From Pirellulales bacterium (GTDB lineage Bacteria; Planctomycetota; Planctomycetia; Pirellulales; Lacipirellulaceae): DNA of 64,000 nt. A program made the translations under genes and the position numbers. The stretch spans positions 186,001 through 250,000 of the forward strand of contig JALHQZ010000003.1 of NCBI GenBank assembly GCA_022841705.1, read 5' to 3'. The notes beneath the pieces are model-generated. The model saw only the letters and a program-made list of their open reading frames with translations, ran no database searches and was not told the DNA's origin. Shown in pieces: positions 59,295 to 64,000 of the stretch. Every line of letters starts with the position of its first letter. Within the stretch, counting starts at the first letter, position 1.

Positions 59295-59322
59295 GACCGG
59301 ACGCTAACGCGTGGCGGCTGAT
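59295..59322. repeat. Family B repeat, single arm
   Basis: 28 nt reading GACCGGACGCTAACGCGTGG followed by CGGCTGAT, differing by one base from the right arm at 40797-40824. The matching left arm is not evident. It lies 6 bp from the stop of the AroE-like gene. Confidence 0.75.
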
Positions 59323-59328
59323 GGCGGC

Positions 59329-60180
59329 TCACAACCCCATAAACTCTTCCGCCGCGTCGCGGAGCAGGGCCCCGTCGAACGCTTCGCCGGACCACGCTTC
59401 CAGTGCGAGCTTGGTTTCCAGCACCACCAGCTCGAGGCCGTCAATCACTTCGGCGCCAAGTTTGGCCGCATCGCGCGCGAGCACCGTTCGCTCGCCACTG
59501 CGGGTCACGTCCACCAGCGTGTGGCCACTGCGCAAACTCAAGTGCTTGGCTTGCCACTTCTTGCGGTCCTCGGCGGGCAGCGTGGAGATGATCAACTTCA
59601 CGCCCTCCGGCAGATCAAACTCTTCGGGCGCTTCAATTGCAATCGGTTCGACCGGGCAGTTGGCGGACGCGGGGCCAAAATCGTGAGCGAACTTTTCGGT
59701 CCCCTTGGGATCGAGATCGGCGACATACACCTGATTCACCTGCCCCGCCGCGATGAGCGCCGTCGCAATGCTGCGGCCCGCGCGGTTGGCGCCCAGCACC
59801 AAGCAGGCGAGTGGTGAGGCGAGTTTGCGTTCCGTCAGCGCCGCGGCGACGGCGGCGCCTTCCAGATCGTGCCCCACCAGTACGTCGCCCGTGCGAATGA
59901 GGCAGCTCACCGAGCGGCTATCTTTCGCTCGTTGGTCGAGCGTGCCGACCAAATCAACCGCGGCGGCCCGGAACGCTGGCGCAAGCAGCGCGCCCCGGAA
60001 ACCCAGCACAGCCAGGCCCCGCAGGGCATCCGCCAAGTGGGTCGGCTGCACCTCGAACGTGACGAACCGCCAGTCGAGCTGATTGGCGCCCAGTGCTCGC
60101 TCGACCATAAAATGTGTCGGGTCGCCGCCCAAACTCGGGCCAATCAGGCAACACTTTTCAATCAGCGCGGAACTCGACAC
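59329..60180 (-). CDS. Degenerate shikimate dehydrogenase-like protein
   Basis: 283 residues with a GTG start. The overall layout is that of AroE/YdiB: an N-terminal substrate domain and a C-terminal Rossmann domain with CLVLGANRAGRSIATALIAAG. The key residues are altered. The substrate Lys of the NVTxPxK strand appears as Arg71 (GALLAPAFR), the Asp of NTDG as Glu107 (GHDLEG), and the N-terminal Ser-x-Ser pair is not visible (GPSLGGDPTH). The nucleotide loop has GANRAG in place of GAGGAA. A true AroE is unlikely; an enzyme on another substrate or a non-catalytic form is more likely. Confidence 0.7.
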   Translation of the reverse strand: MSSSALIEKCCLIGPSLGGDPTHFMVERALGANQLDWRFVTFEVQPTHLADALRGLAVLGFRGALLAPAFRAAAVDLVGTLDQRAKDSRSVSCLIRTGDVLVGHDLEGAAVAAALTERKLASPLACLVLGANRAGRSIATALIAAGQVNQVYVADLDPKGTEKFAHDFGPASANCPVEPIAIEAPEEFDLPEGVKLIISTLPAEDRKKWQAKHLSLRSGHTLVDVTRSGERTVLARDAAKLGAEVIDGLELVVLETKLALEAWSGEAFDGALLRDAAEEFMGL

Positions 60181-60266
60181 GGAGCCAATTCATTACACGG
60201 GAGGAAGAGTCATCGGGAGAACCTTATTGTGGACTCTGGCGAGCGTTGTTGCAACGGCTTCACGTG
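60181..60266. other. 5' leader of the AroE-like gene
   Basis: This is part of a 317-bp gene-free stretch (60181-60497). No promoter motif was recognised in these first 86 bases; the rest is occupied by the inverted repeat and promoter listed separately. Confidence 0.3.
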
Positions 60267-60404
60267 GCCGCGTCGGTTCCCTGAGATGGGCCGAGACGCG
60301 AGTTTTTCGGCTTAGAATCATCCTGTAATATAACCTCGCGTCTCGGAGAGACGCGGCTACGAGGCAAACCCGCGTCTCGGCCCATCTCAGGGAACCAACG
60401 CGGC
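60267..60404. repeat. Long inverted repeat, 34-nt arms (family D core inside)
   Basis: Arms 60267-60300 and 60371-60404 are complementary with one mismatch; 26 bp (60275-60300 with 60371-60396) are perfect, reading GGTTCCCTGAGATGGGCCGA in the left arm. The central loop holds the smaller palindrome GCGTCTC-GGA-GAGACGC (60335-60351), related to the repeat at 35843-35926. Confidence 0.9.
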
Positions 60405-60426
60405 TCCGTTGGCGGCGCCAGCAGGA

Positions 60427-60456
60427 TTGCCGGGCGGATTCGCTAGCCGGTATAGT
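60427..60456 (+). promoter_or_regulatory. Candidate promoter for the TIM-barrel isomerase gene
   Basis: TTGCCG (60427-60432), an 18-bp spacer and TATAGT (60451-60456), about 41 bp before the GTG start. Matches are 4/6 and 5/6. Confidence 0.45.
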
Positions 60457-60497
60457 AACCCCTAGCGAAAAGCCCCCAATTTGAAGGAGTCAATAGC

Positions 60498-61247
60498 GTG
60501 CTTGTTTGTGCTTCGACTGAATGTTTCCCCGATGTGGCGCCGCGCGACATCCTCGACCTGCTGGTGGACCTCGAGTACACCGCCGTCGAGCTCGCCCTGC
60601 ACGAGCACAACGGTTGGCTCCGGCCGTCTGAAGTGCTAGCCGATGTCGACCGGGCCGCGGCGATCTGTCGCGACACGCACCGGATGGACATCACCGCATT
60701 GTCGATCGAGATCGACGCGCCGGCCGATCAGTATTACCACCAGTTCGACGCCTGCTGCAAACTGGCCAAGGCGATTAAGGTCGTCACGCTGCTCGTGCCG
60801 TCATCGGAACTCGGCACGCCATTCAACGAAGAGATCGAACGATTGCGAAAGCTCACCGCACTGGCGGCGCTGCAAGGAGTGGTGGTGGCGCTCAAGACTC
60901 AGATCGGCCGGATGACGCAAGACGCGGACACGGCGGTCGTGTTCTGCGACAACGTGAAAGGGATGGGGCTGTCGCTCGACCCGAGCTGCTACATCGCCGG
61001 CCCGTATCAGGGGCGCAACTACGACAAGACATTAAAACACGTCAAGCATGTCCACCTGCGCGACAGCACGAAACAAAAATTCCAGGTCCGCATCGGCCAG
61101 GGCGAAATCGACTACGGCCGACTGATTTCGCTCCTGCAAAAGGAAGGTTACGACCGGGCCCTCTCCGTGCATATCTTGCCGCAAGAAGAGGTCGATCACC
61201 GCGGCGAGCTGCGCAAAGCGCGACTGCTGCTGGAGAGTCTGCTGTAG
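60498..61247 (+). CDS. Sugar phosphate isomerase/epimerase-like TIM barrel
   Basis: 249 residues with a GTG start and an AAGGAG Shine-Dalgarno about 10 nt upstream. The fold of the xylose isomerase/AP endonuclease family 2 is suggested by alternating strands: CASTECFPDVAPRDILDLL, YTAVELALHEHNG, DITALSIEIDAP, VVVALKTQIGRM, MGLSLDPSCYIAGP and HVHLRDS. The motif HVKHVHLRDS with its His and Asp is typical of the metal site. Substrate unknown. It is followed, after a palindrome, by the sigma factor gene in the same direction. Confidence 0.78.
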   Translation: MLVCASTECFPDVAPRDILDLLVDLEYTAVELALHEHNGWLRPSEVLADVDRAAAICRDTHRMDITALSIEIDAPADQYYHQFDACCKLAKAIKVVTLLVPSSELGTPFNEEIERLRKLTALAALQGVVVALKTQIGRMTQDADTAVVFCDNVKGMGLSLDPSCYIAGPYQGRNYDKTLKHVKHVHLRDSTKQKFQVRIGQGEIDYGRLISLLQKEGYDRALSVHILPQEEVDHRGELRKARLLLESLL

Positions 61248-61257
61248 CGTCGGCCGT

Positions 61258-61312
61258 AGCTTGGCCTCCTCGGTTGAGCGCGCGGAATTCGCTCGGCCGA
61301 GGAGGCCAAGCT
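61258..61312. repeat. Perfect 16-bp inverted repeat upstream of the sigma factor
   Basis: Arms 61258-61273 and 61297-61312 (core TTGGCCTCCTCGG) are fully complementary around a 23-nt loop. It starts 11 bp after the isomerase stop and has no following T-tract. Confidence 0.85.
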
Positions 61313-61396
61313 CCATCTATCGCCAAGTGGCCGCACGGCCGTTCGGCGGGTACACTGGATATCGGCGTCTCATTGGTTCGGCGTAAGGGGCCTGCC

Positions 61397-62038
61397 TTGG
61401 CGGTCACCGATTCCACAATTCAGCGGTACACGCACAGCGATCCCGACGTTCGGCTGATGCTGCGCGTGCGCGAGGACGACGCCGCCGCGTTTGAAGAGCT
61501 GATGCTGCGGTACCAAAACCGCGTCGTCTCGCTGCTGGGACACTTGGTCGGCAAGCGGGATTTGGCCGAGGACTTGGCCCAGGACGTCTTCCTGCGGGTC
61601 TACCGCTCCCGTAAACGGTACGTGCCAGGATCGAAGTTTTCGACTTGGCTCTTCACCATCGCCAACAATGTGGCGTCGAACGCGCTCCGCACGCTGTCCC
61701 GCCGCAAAGAAGTGCATGTGGCGCCGCGGCCGAACGAATCGGGAGCACTCTCGATCGACGGCAGTTTCGCCGCCGCCAGCGCGCTCATGCCGACCCGGCA
61801 ACTTGACAAAGCGGAACTGCGGCAACTTGTGCAAGATTCCTTGGTGGTGCTGAACGACCGCCAGCGCATGGCCGTGCTACTCGCCAAGTTCGAATGCCTC
61901 AATTACAACGAAATCGGCGAAATCATGGAGATGAGCCCGCAGGCGATTAAGTCGCTGTTGTCCAGAGCGCGGGAAAAGTTGCGCGAAACGTTGGAACCTT
62001 ATTTTAATGGCGAAGCGAAGGGGACGCAGACGCTATGA
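61397..62038 (+). CDS. ECF RNA polymerase sigma factor
   Basis: 213 residues from the TTG at 61397, which follows AAGGGG at a good distance. The upstream in-frame ATG at 61274 lies in the loop of the palindrome and would add unrelated sequence. Region 2 is VREDDAAAFEELMLRYQNRV, DLAQDVFLRVYRSRK and KFSTWLFTIANN; region 4 is LNDRQRMAVLLAKFECLNYN with MSPQAIKSLLSRAREKL. Directs transcription of a regulon, probably after an envelope signal. Its stop overlaps the start of the anti-sigma-like gene by 4 bp (ATGA). Confidence 0.92.
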   Translation: MAVTDSTIQRYTHSDPDVRLMLRVREDDAAAFEELMLRYQNRVVSLLGHLVGKRDLAEDLAQDVFLRVYRSRKRYVPGSKFSTWLFTIANNVASNALRTLSRRKEVHVAPRPNESGALSIDGSFAAASALMPTRQLDKAELRQLVQDSLVVLNDRQRMAVLLAKFECLNYNEIGEIMEMSPQAIKSLLSRAREKLRETLEPYFNGEAKGTQTL

Positions 62039-63690
62039 CGCCCTCAAGTTCCAATCTCGACGACTCGCTCCGCGAAGAGCTAGTGGCGTACTTGGATGGC
62101 GAATTGCCACCGGCGGAGAGTGAGGCAATCGAGCGCCGCATCGCCAGCGACCCCGCTGCCCGGCGCGAACTCGAAGGGTTCGACCGGGTGTGGAACGCGC
62201 TCGATGAGTTGCCCCGGCAACAGGTGGACGAGACGTTCACTAAATCAACCATCGAAATGACCGCCCTGGCCGCGGAGCGCGAAGCGGCGGCGCTGACCGC
62301 TGCGCTCCCCATCGCCAAGCGGCGGCGGAGTTATGCGGTGGCCATGGGGTGCACTCTCGCCGCCGCGGTTGCGTTTCTTGGCGCGTGGGGCGCGGCTGCC
62401 CGCCCCAACCGCGAACTGGTTAGCAATCTGCCGGTGATCGAGCACTTCGACGAACTGCGGGCGATCAAGGACTTCGATTTCCTCTCCACCTTGCACACGC
62501 AAGTCGGCCAGGAACTTACGGTCGACAACGCCGAACTCGAAACGCAAGTCGCCGACTGGGATCAAACTTCCCAGGCAAGTTACTCGCAGCGCGTTGAACG
62601 TGTTCAGCAACTTTCGCCCGATCAACAAGCGGTGCTCGCCTCGCAAGCCAGCCGCTTTGCCGCGCTCCCGCCGGAACAGCGCACCCAACTGGCGGAACTC
62701 GACCGCACAATCGCCGCCGATCCCAAGGCGAACGAATTGCGGTCCACGGTGCTGGGCTACCACGACTGGCTGAATCAGCCGAACTTCTCGCCGGCCGACC
62801 GCGCGACGATCGGCAGGACCGAAGTGAATCAAATCGTCCGTCAGATCGAGCGCGATCAAAACAACGACCGCTGGCGACTTTCCGCCGAAGAGCAGGAGAA
62901 ACTGCGCGAGGTGTTCGCAGCGCTGAAAGGTTCACCGGAACTCACCCGTACGCCGCGAGAGTTGGGTGACAAGTTCGCCGAATTGCGGGCAATGGCCGAA
63001 CGCAACGCCGAACGCGGCACTCGTCGCTTCGAGGGGCCCGATCAGCGCGGGGAACTTCAAGCTGCAGTCGACAAAAGTCCGACGCTGCAACTAATGATCG
63101 TTTCACGCATCGCAACTTCAAACGAGGTTCCACCTTTCTTCGGTCGCTCGCAGATTGAAGCTCTGCGCCAGCAAGCTCAGCAGGATTGGAACTCGATTGA
63201 AACCAAACTGCTCTCCGCACTGACTGCCGAACGTGCGGCCCGATTGCGTGAGCGAATGTCGGCTGAAGACCGCGCCCGGTTGCTGGTGTTCGCCACGTCG
63301 CAAGCCGTGCAGCAAAGTCAGCCACGGGACTTCGCCGATTTCATCGCCGACAGCGATCGCGTTTCCGATCAGCAATTGCAAGAGTATTTGGCCTTACCGC
63401 GCGACCAAATGCTCGCCGAACTGCGGCAAGACTTTAGTTCGGCCGACTTGCGGAACGACGACTTCGGGAGGTTTTTGCGCGGAATGGGCCGGGGGCGAAG
63501 TGGACCGTTCGGAGGACGCGGGTGGTTTGGTGGGCCGGGCGATCGCGGTCCGCGCGATCGTGGGCCGGAGAATGTCCAACCGCGCGACGGCCCACCGCGT
63601 AACGGCCCACCGCCAGATCGCCAGTTCGGTGGGCCGGGGTTTGACGGCCCCGGTGGACCGCCACCGCCGCCGGGGAAAGAGCCGTTGTAG
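62035..63690 (+). CDS. Anti-sigma-factor-like membrane protein with large extracytoplasmic part
   Basis: 551 residues, start overlapping the ECF sigma stop. The first ~60 residues (LREELVAYLDGELPPAESEA) are anti-sigma-like but have no HxxxCxxC zinc motif. One membrane helix lies at ~100-121 (AVAMGCTLAAAVAFLGAWGA). The remaining ~430 residues would be outside the cytoplasm: Gln-, Glu- and Arg-rich helices, then a Gly/Pro/Arg-rich tail (~480-551, e.g. GGPGDRGPRDRGPENVQPRD). Gene overlap argues that it controls the sigma factor; the signal it senses is unknown. Confidence 0.72.
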   Translation: MTPSSSNLDDSLREELVAYLDGELPPAESEAIERRIASDPAARRELEGFDRVWNALDELPRQQVDETFTKSTIEMTALAAEREAAALTAALPIAKRRRSYAVAMGCTLAAAVAFLGAWGAAARPNRELVSNLPVIEHFDELRAIKDFDFLSTLHTQVGQELTVDNAELETQVADWDQTSQASYSQRVERVQQLSPDQQAVLASQASRFAALPPEQRTQLAELDRTIAADPKANELRSTVLGYHDWLNQPNFSPADRATIGRTEVNQIVRQIERDQNNDRWRLSAEEQEKLREVFAALKGSPELTRTPRELGDKFAELRAMAERNAERGTRRFEGPDQRGELQAAVDKSPTLQLMIVSRIATSNEVPPFFGRSQIEALRQQAQQDWNSIETKLLSALTAERAARLRERMSAEDRARLLVFATSQAVQQSQPRDFADFIADSDRVSDQQLQEYLALPRDQMLAELRQDFSSADLRNDDFGRFLRGMGRGRSGPFGGRGWFGGPGDRGPRDRGPENVQPRDGPPRNGPPPDRQFGGPGFDGPGGPPPPPGKEPL

Positions 63691-63700
63691 TGCGCAAGCG

Positions 63701-64000
63701 TTACGCCGCGCGGCGCTGAACATCCGTAGCGCGCGTCGAACCCAGCAAGCGGTCGGCGAAATCGACTTCAGGCGTGAGGCTGTGCCGCGCGCGAATCGTG
63801 CGGGCAGCGTGCGCGCCCAACGCCTGCCACTCGTGCCGGCGGAGCCATGCGCGCTCGAGCGCCGCATCGAACAATTCCACCGTCGGCGCCGGTGCGATGA
63901 ACCCGCCGCGGCCCTCTTCCACCAGTTCCGCCGCTCGGCCGACATCGGTGGCGATCGCCATCCGGCCGCAGAGCAGGGCTTCAATCAGCGCTAATGGATT
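63701..64000 (-). CDS. Glycosyltransferase, GT-B type, 3' end only
   Basis: The last ~99 codons of a minus-strand gene that runs off the window end. NPLALIEALLCGRM followed by AIATDVGRAAELVEEG is the donor-site segment of GT1/GT4 enzymes, and GGFIAPAPTVELFDAALERA fits the following helix. Acceptor unknown. It converges with the anti-sigma-like gene, leaving 10 bp between the stops. Confidence 0.8.
   Translation of the reverse strand, partial: NPLALIEALLCGRMAIATDVGRAAELVEEGRGGFIAPAPTVELFDAALERAWLRRHEWQALGAHAARTIRARHSLTPEVDFADRLLGSTRATDVQRRAA

Noticed and set aside
60332..60363. Terminator for the AroE-like or isomerase genes
   Set aside because: The small palindrome lies inside the loop of a larger repeat, upstream of both divergent genes, and has no T-tract.
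61274..61396. ATG start for the ECF sigma factor at 61274
   Set aside because: It lies at the edge of the palindrome loop, and the added residues are not sigma-like; the TTG at 61397 has a good Shine-Dalgarno.

Overview
The window is a GC-rich chromosomal segment that reads as a planctomycete, most likely Pirellulales-like. The grounds are protein families rather than a marker gene: a DUF1559 pseudopilin, a DUF1080 secreted hydrolase, BBP7-like outer-membrane barrels, a TIGR03009/LolA-like secreted protein, a SpoVG with an inserted zinc ribbon, a SEC-C/TPR protein, and an Alternative Complex III (ACIII) plus caa3-type oxidase cluster. No rRNA, tRNA, CRISPR array, transposase or phage gene was recognised.

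Layout. 1-5 kb: 3' part of a bifunctional proline dehydrogenase/aldehyde dehydrogenase (PutA), a secreted PDZ protein and an orphan HlyD-type adaptor. 5-12.5 kb (minus strand, except the DUF1080 gene at 10736-11398 on plus): a DAACS symporter, a secreted alpha/alpha-type protein, tadA, smpB, a DUF1559 pseudopilin and a renalase-like FAD enzyme. 12.7-29.3 kb (plus strand): a RegB/RegA-like redox two-component pair followed by a long respiratory cluster. This holds actA (pentaheme cytochrome), actB, actC, an actD-actE fusion, actF, a small membrane protein, a SCO copper chaperone, and coxB (CuA plus cytochrome c), coxA (A2 type, YSHPAV), coxC and coxD. Together they would pass electrons from quinol through ACIII to an oxygen reductase, with the quinone-sensing-like kinase as a plausible regulator. 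29.3-36 kb: envelope and hypothetical proteins, a redoxin-cytochrome-PHM fusion and a membrane P-loop ATPase. 36-50.7 kb: housekeeping genes (ispE, spoVG-like, cutA, der, type-4 UDG, hemW-like, aminopeptidase T) among planctomycete-type hypotheticals, a glycosyltransferase, a MATE exporter and a coiled-coil nuclease-like protein. 50.8-64 kb: acyl-CoA dehydrogenase, an S41 protease, a BBP7-like barrel, a SEC-C/TPR protein, ribD, a degenerate AroE-like protein, a TIM-barrel isomerase, an ECF sigma factor overlapping an atypical anti-sigma-like membrane protein, and the 3' end of a glycosyltransferase.

The most unusual feature is the non-coding layer. Many spacers hold long inverted repeats or short tandem duplexes from several sequence families. 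A recurring design is a two-unit 14-bp tandem repeat lying against, or within a few bases of, a start codon (smpB, actC, actF, coxD), often with an upstream complementary arm; ribD has a related variant inside its 5' coding end. Some elements have entered coding sequence: a composite 116-bp element sits in frame inside the RegB-like kinase, the SCO C-terminus and the RibD N-terminus are encoded by repeat arms. The ACIII/caa3 operon is especially rich in these elements. All functional assignments are from reading motifs; no database search was run.
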